A stretch of DNA of 64,000 nucleotides from Gamsiella multidivaricata (GCF_025024155.1 NW_026251822.1:28154-92153); one strand, 5' to 3'; positions 46,691-57,740 are shown, counted from the first letter of the stretch. The notes: generated by a model from the sequence alone, not told the origin. Numbers and translations are program-made.

Positions 46691-47298
46691 AAGTCGGATA
46701 GAGGATGCTCTGCCATGTCGCGTAGACCTCTCTTTCATAAATTAGAGCCAGAAATAGAAATAAAAAACCTTTTATCTATCTTTCTCTCTCATCCACTCTC
46801 TCTCTCTCTGTCTGTCTATACCACCGCCGCCTACTACCATCCTACTCTCCTACTCTGAAATCCCTACAACATCCCCATGTGCGAAAAATACAAGAAAACC
46901 CACGGCCGCCGGACCTACTGCGCATGTCCGAAAAGGTATTTCATGTCACCATGTCGTTCGCTCATTTCGTACCGCAACAATCACAGCGATTGCTTAGTCT
47001 GAGTATGATGAATGATATCGATGGTGGTTCGATGAGTTTGACGAGTTACCTAAGGTTGATTTGAGGGATTTTGAAAACTATTTTACACATCTAATAAATT
47101 TAACAAATAAATGTATCAATTTGCAGTGCCTTTTAATTGATGTTAAGATCTCGATGGCCCTTTGCAATGCCCTTTCTTGATGCAAAATTTCGAGCAACGC
47201 AATTCTTGCTTCGCCCAAAAATAAATTTCCTCCACATCCACCGCTGCCAAACACCCTTCATCCTTGCACATTCACTGCTTGAGCCTTATCACTCAAAG
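46691..47298. other. Spacer with a CT microsatellite
   Basis: A (CT)n run occurs at about 46,785-46,812. No supported gene. Confidence 0.4.
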
Positions 47299-47439
47299 TC
47301 ATTCCCTTTGCTCCTCCCTCAACCACTGCCTCCATCTTACAACAACTACCGAGAAATGGATACAACATGCAACCAAGCGTATGTGAAGTGTGTCTTTGTT
47401 ACTTTTTACATCGATATTGGTCCCCATGCTGACTCGACA

Positions 47440-47591
47440 CGAATTGATCGAATCTATAGTCCTGCTGCTGGACCTGCCAGCGATCAAGATACAGTCTTCC
47501 TGCCGTTCAATCATGGCCACTGCCTCTAATTGCTCTGGTTTTGGGATAACTCCAAAGACCTCCTGACACTTCTGCATGAAGTCTGTATTTA
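47440..47591 (-). pseudogene. RecQ-like helicase N-terminal fragment
   Basis: The minus-strand segment FMQKCQEVFGVIPKPEQLEA followed by VAMIERQEDCILIAG resembles the start of a RecQ-type DEAD helicase domain (F....F.PEQ..A...I..R.D.L...G). The frame leaves this similarity where the GTGWGKS nucleotide-binding loop should be. It begins right at the TA insertion site of the Tc1 element. Confidence 0.5.
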
Positions 47592-49211
47592 CAGTATGGT
47601 GCAAAACTGATTCAATGATGCGATGATTTTTGCGTTGGCACTCGCCTACAAGGAACCAATGCCTCAGCCATCGTCATATTCACCACAAATGTAGCCCATC
47701 CAATGACGAACAGGGCTGCTTGCTTTGGAGCCAGAAGTATGCACACCCATTGCTGCATGACGATTGTGCCATCCGTCATCATTGAATCAGTTTTGCACCT
47801 TAACCTCATTTTTATGTAATTTTAAATACCATCGTCATTTTCATCAGATTCATTATAAATGAACCCATTTTGTGTTTCGTTTTCCTGTTTGCCTTATTCT
47901 ACTCTATCTATCTGCAAAAAATGAAGCCCGTACCTCCATCCACTGTTAAGGAAGCAATAAGCCTCATGTCTGAGGGTATTTCCACTCGTGAGACAGCCCA
48001 ACGTCTTACCATCTCTCAGGCAACGGCTAGCAGAATACGTTCAGGTTACAAAGAAAACATGCCGAGCAACAAGGGAGGCCGTCCGAGAAAGATTGGTCAA
48101 GAAACCGTGGAGCACCTCAAGCTGAACATAAAGCGCGGACTTCTTACGACTGCCGTGGAGGCCAAGAGCGAGGCCAACAGATGTTGGCACGACCTGTATC
48201 GGTGTGGACAGTTCGACGGCGACTTCGGGAAGCTGGACTAGTGGCCAAAAAGATTGTCAAGCGACCAGCACTCAAAACAAAGCACATTAGAGGTCGGATG
48301 CAGTTTGTCAAGAAATACAATGAGCGGACGGAAGAGGACTGGGCCACAGTTGTATGGTCAGACGAGTGCAAAATCAATAGGATCTGTTCTGATGGCATTA
48401 GGTGGGTCTGGGACGACGCTCCGGGGCGACTGACAAGCCGTACAGTCCAGGGAACAGTCAAGTTTGGCGGCGGAAGCGTCATGGTATGGTCTTGTATGTC
48501 ATGGTACGGACCTGGCTATATCGCAAAGATCGATGAGACCCTGGACTCCCAGTTGTATATCCAGATTCTGAAGGAGGACCTACAGATGTCTGTCGAGGAG
48601 CGGGGCATGGCCAAGGACGAACTCATCTTCCAGCACGACAACGGTCCGAAGCATACGGCCAAGGTCACCAAGGCATTTCTGGAGTCCGTCCATATGACTG
48701 AGGCTGATGAGCGCCTTCTATATTGGCCAGCACAGTCTCCTGATCTGAACCCGATCGAGCATATGTGGGCCTATCTCAAAGTACAGCTGGGAAAGTATCC
48801 AAATCCGCCAAAAAGCTGCAAGGAGCTATGGGAGAGAATATCAACGGAATGGTACAAGATACCAGTTGATTTCTGCCGGGAACTCATCAGGAGCATGCCG
48901 AGGAGGCTCAGCGCGGTCCATAGAGCGAAGGGCAAGCAAACTAAGTACTAAAGAGGTACCATTTTAAATAAAAAAAAAATCTGTTCTTCGTATTCAAGGA
49001 GTAGGTGCAAAACTGATTCAATGATGACGGATGGCACAATCGTCATGCAGCAATGGGTGTGCATACTTCTGGCTCCAAAGCAAGCAGCCCTGTTCGTCAT
49101 TGGATGGGCTACATTTGTGGTGAATATGACGATGGCTGAGGCATTGGTTCCTTGTAGGCGAGTGCCAACGCAAAAATCATCGCATCATTGAATCAGTTTT
49201 GCACCATACTG
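47592..49211 (+). mobile_element. Tc1-like transposon with identical 208-bp inverted terminal repeats
   Basis: A 1,620-bp element flanked by TA on both sides (47,590-47,591 and 49,212-49,213). The left arm 47,592-47,799 and right arm 49,004-49,211 are exact reverse complements by eye. They start CAGTATGGTGCAAAACTG, as usual for Tc1. Each arm also ends, on its inner side, in an inverted copy of the outer GGTGCAAAACTGATTCAATG motif, so each arm is itself bounded by a 23-bp inverted repeat. A transposase gene lies between them. The lack of divergence between the arms points to a recent insertion. Confidence 0.96.
47921..48951 (+). pseudogene. Tc1-type DDE transposase, one-base frameshift
   Basis: Starts at ATG 47,921 (MKPVPPSTVKEAISLMSEG) with a helix-turn-helix paired-like domain (STRETAQRLTISQATASRI) and GRPRK linker. 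The catalytic domain has VVWSDECKINRI (first Asp), FQHDNGPKHTA (second Asp) and SPDLNPIEHMWAYLK (Glu), and it ends KGKQTKY. The frame breaks near 48,175-48,180: compared with its sister copies (EANQ/RANQL) one C seems to be missing, and the rest continues in the next frame. Otherwise the gene is complete, so either this copy was very recently disabled or the base is a sequencing error. Confidence 0.93.
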
Positions 49212-49213
49212 TA

Positions 49214-49333
49214 AATGGCTCGTTCAATGGAAAGGATACCCACTGGAAGAGGCAACCTGGGAGCCAAAGGCGTCATTGGTCAATGCTAAGGAGGCCCTAG
49301 CAGAGTTCGAGGCCAAGCGTGAAAAGGAGTAAC
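49214..49333 (+). pseudogene. Chromodomain tail of a Ty3/gypsy polyprotein
   Basis: Directly after the Tc1 insertion site the frame reads KWLVQWKGYPLEEATWEPKA, a chromodomain end, and then a Glu/Ala/Lys helix ending in TAA at 49,330-49,332. It is the 3' end of a chromovirus pol whose upstream part is absent. Confidence 0.8.
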
Positions 49334-49349
49334 GTTTTTTTTTAAGATG

Positions 49350-49537
49350 GGGAGGTGCAACAGGTACAACTGTTTATTCGAGAATGATGTCATGGTCATA
49401 ACCATGCTGCGCCTAGTTTCTAGAGCATTCCAACACAACTGTGTCTAGTATATAAGAGCCCTTCAAACGTAGGATTAGACAGCAATCAATCATCGAATAA
49501 ACCTCTGATTCCACCCTAGAACCCCTCCGACACCTGA
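49350..49537 (+). mobile_element. Possible partial LTR after the chromodomain tail
   Basis: A purine-rich AAGATGGGGAGG stretch precedes a segment with a GTATATAAGAGCCC promoter-like sequence (49,448-49,461) and AATAAACC. This is the order expected for a polypurine tract and 3' LTR. It is cut by a Tc1 copy beginning near 49,538. Confidence 0.45.
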
Positions 49538-50563
49538 CTATTTGCACCATCTATCATCAAGGAAGCCATAAAGCTCACAAAAGAGGGCTTTTCCACAAGG
49601 AAAACGGCTCTCCGCCTCGAAATCTCCCATACCACTGTCCGCAGGATCCTTTCCAACAACAAGGAGAACATCCCAGTCAACAAGGGAGGTCGACCCAGAA
49701 AGATTCTGGCGAGTGCAGTGGAACATGTCAAGTTGAACCTAAAACGTGGACTCATACAGACTGCTGTTGAGGCCACTCACCAAGCCAACCAACTCAATCC
49801 GCAGCCTGTGTCCGTCCGTACAATCAGGAGGCGCCTTAGAGAAGCTGGATTAATCGCCAAAAAGGTGGTCAGGCGGCCGGCTCTCAAAAAAACACATATT
49901 CACGGCCGTCTGCAATTTGTTAAAAAATATCGAGAGTGGACAGAGGAAGACTGGGCTTCAGTTGTTTGGTCCGACGAGTCCAAAGTCAACAGGATTTGTT
50001 CAGACGGGTTGAGATGGGTCTGGGATGATCAGCCAGGGAGGTTAACCAGTCGCACAGTCCAAGGAACAGTCAGGTTTGGCGGTGGCAATGTTATGGTATG
50101 GTCCTGCATGTCATGGAATGGACCTGGCTATATAGCCTTGATTGATGACACCCTGGACTGAGAGCTGTATATACAGATCCTGAAAGAGGATCTACACATG
50201 TCTGTTGAAGAGTGGGGCATGGCCAAGGACAAATTCATCTTCCAACATGACAACGATCCCAAGCATACAGCCAAGGTCACCAAGGCATATTTGGAGTCAG
50301 CCGGCATTACAGAAACCGAGGGAAGGCTTCCCTACTGGCCAGCGCAGTCCCCCGACCTCAACCCCATTGAGCACATGTGGGCGTACCTCAAGAAACAGCT
50401 TGCCAAGTACCCAACGCCGCCAAAAAGCTGTAAAGAACTGTGGGAAAGAATATCAGTAGAGTGGTACAGGATTCTAGTCGACTATTGCCGCACTTTGATC
50501 AGGAGCATGCCTAGGAGACTCAAGGCAGTCTATAAGGCCAAGGGGAAGCAAACCAAGTATTGA
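49538..50563 (+). pseudogene. Tc1-type transposase, copy 2, one in-frame stop
   Basis: One continuous frame from the paired-like domain (STRKTALRLEISHTTVRRI) to the C-terminus KGKQTKY, interrupted only by a TGA at 50,159-50,161 in the LIDDTLD*ELYIQIL segment, where the sister copy has Ser. There is no ATG at the N-terminus. Catalytic blocks are VVWSDESKVNRI, FQHDNDPKHTA (Gly changed to Asp next to the second Asp) and SPDLNPIEHMWAYLK. It follows the LTR-like piece directly. Confidence 0.93.
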
Positions 50564-50825
50564 TCAAGCGTGCATTCCTGAAAAGAGTATTTTTTTATGT
50601 GAAAATAAAGTGAGCGGTCATAACTGGAACAGTTGGTTAGAAATATCAAGAGTGATGTTTCTCAGTATTCACCATTGCTATCGTCTTATAACTCTTTATA
50701 CATATTCGTTGGTGATGCAACTACGGCTACACTTGTTTTTGTAGCGATATCATGACCATTGGAGGAGATAGGTAATTAATTGTAGAAATATAAAAAATAT
50801 TGTTCCAGTTTTGGCCGGTACTGTA

Positions 50826-51399
50826 CCTTGACATTGCCCCCACCAAACTTAACCGTGCCTTGAACCGAATGCGTAGTGGTCCGTCCAGGGGCGTCATCCC
50901 AGACCCACTGCAGGCCATCCGAACAAATCCTGTTGATCTTAGACTCATCCGACCATACAACCCTTGCCCAGTCCTCCTCGGTCCATTCCTGGTACTTTCT
51001 GGTAAACCGTATGCGTCCTCTAATATGTTTCCTCCTGAGAGCAGGCCGCTTTACGCGCCTCTTCGCTATCAAACCGACTTCTCGCAGACGCCTTTTGATT
51101 GTCGAAGCAGAGACGGCCTGTGGCAGCAGTTGGTTAGCCCTGTTCTTGGCTTCAACGGCAGTCTTGAAGACACCTCGCTTCAAGTTGACCTTGAGGTACT
51201 CCACAGTTTTAGCAGAGATCTTTCTGGGTCCGCCTCCTTTGTTGACGGGCATGTCTTCCTTGTAGTCAGAATAGATCCGGCTGGCAGTAGCAGGTGATAT
51301 CGCGAGGTGCTGAGCAGTCTCCCTGGTAGAAAGACCCTCCAACATGAGCTCTATGGCCTTCTTGACCGTGGCTTCAGGGATCGGCTTCACCTTTAGCAT
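50826..51399 (-). pseudogene. Tc1-type transposase, copy 3, C-terminally truncated
   Basis: Minus-strand frame starting MLKVKPIPEATVKKAIELML with the HTH region, GGGPRK linker and first catalytic block (VVWSDESKINRI). It stops resembling the family after VKFGGGNV. The next bases read TACAGTACCGGCCAAAACTG, the outward-facing end of a different TIR element, which appears to have replaced or interrupted the C-terminal third. On the 5' side a GAAGCAGTTTTGCACGGTAG-like TIR lies near 51,700-51,725. Confidence 0.9.
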
Positions 51400-52438
51400 A
51401 CAGGTAAGGTACGATGGATGTTACAAGAATAACGAAAAAAAAATTGAAGACGGTGCAACTTCTCAGTAGACATGGACGCGCAAACACTTTTTGACGTAAG
51501 GTTTTTATGCACCTCCAAAACTGCTTCATTGATATTTCTGCGAATAAATCCTATTATACAACTATGACGTAAGCTAGCGCCGTGGTAACCGGTAAAGATG
51601 TTCATCAATGGCAGTGCTACAGTTGAGCCAAAACTGGAGCTAATGCAGTGAAGGATTGTGGAGAAAATAACAAAAAAGAAGAGAAAGCAGCGAAACATTG
51701 AAGCAGTTTTGCACGGTAGAGTACATAATAATTATCTTACGGTGTATGGATAAAGCTCCAGATGTGGGGGCACTGGTAAGAGATCTTTCAACGATGAGAA
51801 TAATAAAGACAGCAAAACTATTTACAAGAATAATAAAGGCGACAACACACTCGGGTTAGGGATCTGCAAGGTCAAAGGGACTCTGTCTTGACTCCTGTGT
51901 CCAGACGTCGGCATCGAGGGATACTGTTCTTGATCCTCCGCTCTTGTTCGTTATGAGACCATGATCATTACCTGTCGTGGGGGCAGGCAGGTAATGTGAG
52001 CGGACTCGCAGGAACACTTGGGGGAGCACTAGAGGTGCAGCAGTTCAGACGCACGGGTCCCGTCTCTACTCTTGCTGGGCGATATGCTATGAAGGCCAGC
52101 TGTGGCAGAGTATACCGATCGAAGGACACAGTGTGTTGGGTCAGGGATGCGTGGAGCGACTTGGAGTGTCGTGCGGGGGCAAGTGTTGAGCAAAGTATTG
52201 TGAGGAAACAGACCAGGAACCATTTGGTCCTGTCGTTCTGTGATATTTATTGACCAAAGAAAATTTCTATAAATGCAAACCCTATTGACTCTTGTCTAAT
52301 TGCATGTCCTTCTACTTGCACATCCTGTAACTGCACGTGCAGCACGTGCCTGGTATGATCGTATGGGTGTCCTGTACCTATTCCTCCCATCGTGTCATAT
52401 CAGGTGTTGTGTCCGTCCCTTGTACCTGGATACCCCGT
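51400..52438. other. Spacer with a Tc1 terminal remnant
   Basis: Near 51,700 a sequence similar to the 47.6-kb Tc1 end (CAGTTTTGCAC) marks the 5' end of copy 3. The rest contains no supported gene. Confidence 0.45.
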
Positions 52439-52439
52439 C

Positions 52440-53185
52440 TATACTCCGTGTGGGTTTACCACACCACAGCGGCCTCCACGTTCTCCGCCTCCTCGCGAGT
52501 TGGACGCTCCGCGCTCTGGTTTCGGATTGGTGATTTTCTTTGCCAATTCAGTCTCCTTAATGCGGTCAACAATCTGTTCTGTGGAGAGCATAGGTTCGCG
52601 TTTCTTCCTAGAGGTTGTCTGGAGCGCACGCGCCTGGAGGTAGCGATCCTGCCTCTCGTCTGCGATTTTATGTGCCACTGCAGCAAGTTGCGATCGAAGT
52701 AGGTGGAAGAAAGCGTAGAAGTCCTTCTTCGTGTCGTCGTCCACATCATTGTTGATGGTAAGTGTTGCGGCGAAGACGTCGATTGGTCGAGTAAGCCTTG
52801 CCATTTACTCCTGAAGGCGAGCCAGTGTTTTGCCGGCCTTCTGTGCCTTTCCTGAGTTGTGAGGCCAAGGCTGGGAGGAAAGTGGAGGAGCAGTGTACTC
52901 CTGGGGCCGGTTCGTAGGCCAACGTGGTGGGTTGAGGAGAAGGGAATGATCCGAGTCTTTGTCGGGACGGAAGAAAAAGTGCTCGCCTGACATGGAAGGG
53001 ACAGCTTCCAGCAGTGCGTCGTCAGGGTTGAGCTCTCGGGGTGCTTCTTGCTCCACAACGTAAGGATTTGTTGTGGGCTGATACACTACCGAAAATAATG
53101 AGTAAATGATTTTCACTTGCGTGGCACATTTGTCAATGGTTTCTGAACCCGGCTTTTGTAGCTCATAAAAGGTACAAGATAACAT
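52440..53185 (-). pseudogene. Gag-like or retroelement ORF fragments
   Basis: Two adjoining minus-strand frames. One of 126 aa (53185-52805) is rich in Pro/Asp and ends just before an overlapping-type second frame starting MARLTRPIDVFAATLTINND (52,804). The second has a helical QLAAVAHKIADERQDRYLQA part and an Arg/Gly-rich end (GERGGRCG). The arrangement and composition resemble the structural protein of a retroelement. No CCHC knuckle is seen and the family is not identified. Confidence 0.4.
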
Positions 53186-53354
53186 GCCAGTGCAATGGGA
53201 AATAATCTACAGCATTTGAGGGAAGCGGAGGAAATTATTGCGAGTTGTACACAGAATTAAGTTTAAAATGTACCATTTACTCATTATTTCTCCCATGGAT
53301 ATGGTTTTTATTTTTTCTGGCTCAACAACGATAACATGTTTACTCATGGCCTGC

Positions 53355-53429
53355 TTAGCACCTAGTGTGGCCTCCCTTGGCATTTTTGACAGCTTCGATC
53401 CTTCTGGGCATACTCTCAATCAAGCCTTG
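53355..53429 (-). pseudogene. Tc1 transposase C-terminal remnant
   Basis: The minus strand reads LIESMPRRIEAVKNAKGGHT and then a stop, the usual C-terminus of Tc1-like transposases. It is cut on its 5' side by the LTR-like sequence that starts at 53,430. Confidence 0.82.
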
Positions 53430-54017
53430 TGTAAGACTTGTGAGTGAACGAGGAACAACGAGGTGAAAATGAGGGGAGACGAGTGAACAAGGTGAGTGAA
53501 CAAGACGAATATGTGACGACAATAGTTTATTGACTAGACTGTTGTGAGCATATGAACTGGGGTTCAGCTACATAGTCTGTCCTTCCTTATATACATCAGA
53601 CGAATAAAGGTCCTGCTTAGTAATCCATGGTTCTAGACGTTTCGGTGCTGCCTTTGCTCATCTATACATTGTCGCATATTTCACCAGAGTTCACTGTATA
53701 TTTAGTCTAACAAGTGTACCTCCAGCTCACTATTATATTTAATACAAATAAATACTGTTGGCCAGCAGCCACCGAGGGTACGCAGGATTTGATATTAGGT
53801 TTTGGGGTTGTGCCTGTATAAAAGGAGGATCGAAGCCAGCGGTCTTTTGTTCCTTGTTCCAGTTGAACAAGAAGACCGTTGTGCTGATCACTCGCTACAG
53901 TGTGCGTAGTTGTGCGTTAGACCCTTGTATTCAGTGTGGAACACAATTATTCGAGCATTCAGATTGGGAGTTTCCTTACTCCATACAACTGTAAAAGAAC
54001 TATCTCCAAGCGCAACA
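53430..54017 (+). mobile_element. Solo-LTR-like sequence, copy 2
   Basis: 588 bp beginning TGTAAGACTTG and ending AAGCGCAACA, related to the copy at 39,481-40,029 but with about 40 bp extra around 53,815-53,850. The TATATA box (53,588-53,593) is framed by GTCTG/CAGAC and followed by AATAAAGGTCC. It sits between two Tc1 transposase remnants that point in opposite directions. No internal retroelement is attached. Confidence 0.72.
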
Positions 54018-54049
54018 ATACCTAATCGGTGTGGTGTGTGGAGCCACAT

Positions 54050-54531
54050 CTCTTTCTCACTCATTTCTGAATCCAAAAATATCTCAGAATACAAGTGGAA
54101 ATACTTGAAGAATAGGCTATCAGAATACCCACAACGACCAACAAGCTGCAAAAGGACTGTGGGAAAGAATTTGCATAGAATGGTACAAAATTCCAGTTTC
54201 ATTTTGTCGAAAGCTGATCAGGACCATGCCCCGACGGCTTCAGGCACTCTGTAGGGCAAAAGGCAAACAGACAAAGTATTAAAAAATACAACAACAATAA
54301 AAAAAGTATTTTTTTTCTACACGAGCAAAAATGCTCGGTTGACCCGATTGTCTCATTTTTAATCGTTCTTGTTCATTCCTAACCCGATCGCTCCCAAACT
54401 TCGCACCATGCTAGCATCGATACCGAGACGCGTAAATATAATAAAAAATAGCCATTATTATATGCAACGCGTCAAAATATGGAAAAGTATTTTTATTGCG
54501 TTTTGACTGAACACTTTTGCCTGTCACTGTA
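54050..54531 (+). pseudogene. Tc1 transposase C-terminal remnant and right terminus, copy 4
   Basis: EYKWKYLKNRLSEYPQRPTS (about 54,090-54,150), then after a frame change WERICIEWYKIPV, CRKLIRTMPRRLQAL and KGKQTKY with a TAA at 54,280. The terminus TTTTGCCTGTCACTG|TA lies at 54,515-54,531. Only the last third of the transposase is present. The upstream side abuts the LTR-like sequence. Confidence 0.85.
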
Positions 54532-54569
54532 GCTCTAGAAAAAAGAAAAAAAAAGATCTATCTTCATTT

Positions 54570-57516
54570 TTATTGTGACCTGACCACTTGTGGGATTTCC
54601 TCTTGAGTAATAGACCCTGTTGCACACAAAAGGACACCTCTAGCCCTCATCATCTCAACCTGCCTCGCCGTCAAAGGCGCATTCCTCATGACCAAACATT
54701 TCAAAAACGGTCTCGCCGGTACAGTATCCAAAATCATTTGCACCTCCTCCGCCGTCCAAGTGGACCCAATCGAAAGCATCTTTAACTTTGGCCGTTTAAG
54801 CAATAATGGAACCCAAAAGCACCAGACGTTCAACGTCAATCCACAATACAACTCCATCCGAGACAGCATCGGAAACTGAGCCAAGAAATGCCCCAATCTC
54901 AAGAACGAATCCATACTGTTCCCTACCCCACGATAGATAAGTCGATCCAAGATTGGTTTCCTGTCTGCCGCGTAGTGAGCCTCGATCCCAGTGATGGCAC
55001 TCTCGATACAACCCAGCAAGTTAGTCGAGACCCGATTGTCGATATACAGATTCTTGAGTGTCCCCCAAGGTAAAGTCGCCATGGGCCCGAAATCGTACTC
55101 GTGACAGATCGCAAGAGACAAGTCAACCAAGGGACTCTGGGCCATGACTCTTCCAATTGCTTGACTCCCCTGTTGATCAAATTCGAATCCTGCAAGATCG
55201 AGTTTAAACAACCTCGATTTCGTCCGAGTCGCCTCTGCTAAAACGATCGCTAGGTTGTTGGTCATGTGCTTGTCCAGACTGAGCACCTCAATATCGGCGC
55301 CGTGTAAGCTGATTAGATGGGCTTGGTCCCTGAAAAACACTTGTTGGCCTTGGCCTGGGGGTAAGGTGAGCTGGAACCATATCCGTTCGGGACTGTCGCC
55401 GAACTGGACTGTGAGTGGGCGGCGGTGCTGTTCCGTCCGGCAGTAAGAGAGCCAGAAGCATTCGGATGAGAGTCGGTTCCCGTAGGCCTTGAGTGTTACT
55501 CGGTCAATGTTTGGTGCTCTCCTGAGAAACTGCGTCATTTTATCCCATCCTTTGAAGTAATCTCCGACGTGGATCGATCGCAGACTAGAATAGTTCTGCG
55601 ACTTGGTCAAGTTGGCTCGCTTAAAGAAGTCCTTGGGGCCGTTGAGGATGTGAACTGCGGTGACGGACGAGAGTTGCAGGATGGCCACAATAGGATCGTA
55701 CCGCTTACTACCCGACAAACTGAAATCAATCCCTGTGCCAGTTTTGTGCTGCAGATCCAACGTAAGCGCCACGATACTCGACTTTTTGATCATATTCTTG
55801 AGTTTGACAAGATCCTCATTATCCTGATCCCACGCCATCGTAAACTCGAGCTCGTGGATCCCACGAGAGGTACCGATCGCATCGTAGAGTTGTGCAGCTG
55901 CAATACCCGACTTGATCGTGACCGTGATCTTGCCCAGTTGCTCATCAAAGACTCCACCCGCCGCATTGACAATCCCGTGTAGCTTTTGGTAGTTGGCTTC
56001 TTGGTAACCCGCCCGGTAATGATCTCGACAGACCCATTTGACGTGACCCTCTTTGGTTGTCATGCGGTACAAGTTCCCGAGCAGGTTGGCCGAGTCTCCA
56101 ACCTTCAAATAAGTTGCGAGCTGTCTCAGATCCACACCTTCGAGTCCCTCTAGGACTTTTGCTCCTCCACTAAGAGTCGAGACTGCATCACTACCACCGA
56201 CTTGGGCCAAAGAATCCGGATGATTAGATAGGAACTGTTCCAGAAACGAAATCGATCGATCGACCCCTTCAACTATGTTCTTGCCGTTCCCATCCCTCGA
56301 ACTGATCGACGCATCCCCAGATTGCGAAAGGTTCAAAGTCGATAATGCCGGAACCACAAAACCGGCGATGTTCAGGCCAAACTTCAAAATCTCGAGCATG
56401 GTGGTGAGAAATCCCGCATATTTGGTAAAGAACGCGTTGGGTTCCTGGATTTCGTACCCATCGTGCTTGGCCAAGTGTAAGTGGTGCGGGATCCTGCTCG
56501 TGGCTGTCCGGGTGTGTTCTCCACATTCACAAATGAAATGGAGACAAAATTTTGTACCCAATAGGTTAGAAGGATCCCATCGAGAAGAGGTAGATTCAGG
56601 TAGGACCACAAATAGGTGTGGGATGGTGTACTCGAGTAACTCGAAGTTCTGGGTCAAGATCGCTTCCGCCTTGGTCTGCACAATCACTAACCGATCCAGC
56701 GCTTCTTGTTGCAGCTGAAGCATCGTATCGGTTTTCCCCACCAAGTGCACCAGTCTTGACTGGACGTAACCTTCGAAAAGTGCCTCAGTTGCATCTTGGC
56801 TGTTGGTATCGATCTGGGACGCCGTTACAGTGGTGGTCTCTTGGATGTAGAGTTGTGAAGGCGCTTGCTCGGATATATCATCCGAGGTGTGGGTGTAGGT
56901 GTCTTTTTTCGACTCTTGTAAAAGAGGCTCAATGATGGTTGGCGTTTGTTGTTGTTGTTGAGCGATTGACGTTGGGTGGTCGAGTACTGGCGAATCAACG
57001 AGCGATGGTGTTGTTATGGGTGTTGACGATAGAGCAACGGTCGATGGTAGTGTTGGGGATGGCGATGAAGAGGTGTAAGGTGGCGGTGCTGATGATGGCG
57101 CTGGCGGTGGTGCAGTTGCTTGCTGCGGTACGGCTGTTGTTGTTGTTGCTTTTGGCTTTTGCACAATGTCAATAATGACACCTGGACGCCAAGCGATCCG
57201 CTCAGGGACGTACCTGAAAAGCAACAAAAGGGATCCGTTAGCGAGTGCCAGGAACAAGTATCATCCATCCTCAGCACTATCAAAAAGAAAAAAGAAATAA
57301 AGCTCACTTGCGGTGGCCGGGATCGCGCATAAACGGAACAGCCATGGTCCCCGCCTCGAATCGAGCAGCATCAGTGTTGAAGGCATACTTAACGTCCTCA
57401 AGAAACACAAAGCTCTTTTCGCCGGGGACATCAGACTCAATCGGCTCAAAGTCTCTGACGACGCTGCCCATCCGGAAGCGCTGCATGCCCTGGAGGCCAG
57501 TGTCGTCTTGGGTCAT
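54570..57516 (-). CDS. Large leucine-rich protein of unknown function, paralogue A of a divergent pair
   Basis: Two exons (57308-57516 and 54570-57213) give 950 aa. Exon 1 encodes a compact N-terminal module (MQRFRMGSVVRDFE, GEKSFVFLEDVKYAF, MAVPFMRDPGHRK) spliced exactly at RK|YVPER. A long Pro/Thr/Ala/Gln-rich linker follows, then a conserved block (EALDRLVIVQTKAEAILTQ, YTIPHLFVVLPES, FICECGEHT, HHLHLAKHDGY), a hydrophobic stretch (FGLNIAGFVVPALSTL), HVKWVCRDHYRAGYQ, and an irregular leucine-rich repeat-like half to the end. Domain order equals that of the neighbour at 57,741-60,661. No enzymatic motif was recognised. LRR-like ends usually bind ligands or partners; the role here is unknown. 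No signal peptide. Confidence 0.9.
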
Positions 57517-57740
57517 GGGGATGTAGGAATGAAGAAATGTGAATGGGAATGAAAGTGGGATGGAATTGCAATTTGAAAAGGAAGAGTTCTGGCGTTTGCA
57601 TACGCGGCGCCGTTCGAAAAAAAATTAAATATTTTTGAGAGCCAAGTGCTTCGTCGTCGACTTTTCTTTCGCTCCACTGCAAAGTCAAATTCATTCTTCA
57701 TTCATCCAAATTTCAACTCCAATTCCCTTTTTTGTCTTTC
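57517..57740. promoter_or_regulatory. Shared divergent promoter of the paralogue pair
   Basis: 224 bp separate the two start codons of the head-to-head paralogues. The segment is AT-rich with an AAAAAAAATTAAATATTTTT block (57,619-57,638) roughly in the middle, the only obvious core-promoter-like sequence for both directions. Confidence 0.6.

Noticed and set aside
46861..47529. Plus-strand ORFs between the CRN-like gene and the Tc1 element
   Set aside because: Short, compositionally biased, no start context and no family; one overlaps the RecQ-like fragment on the opposite strand.
39481..54017. The two related LTR-like sequences as the ends of one 14.5-kb retrotransposon
   Set aside because: The interval holds an intact host-like gene and unrelated transposons, the two copies differ by many substitutions and an about 40-bp indel, and no matching target duplications or primer-binding site were found. 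Two solo LTRs are more likely.
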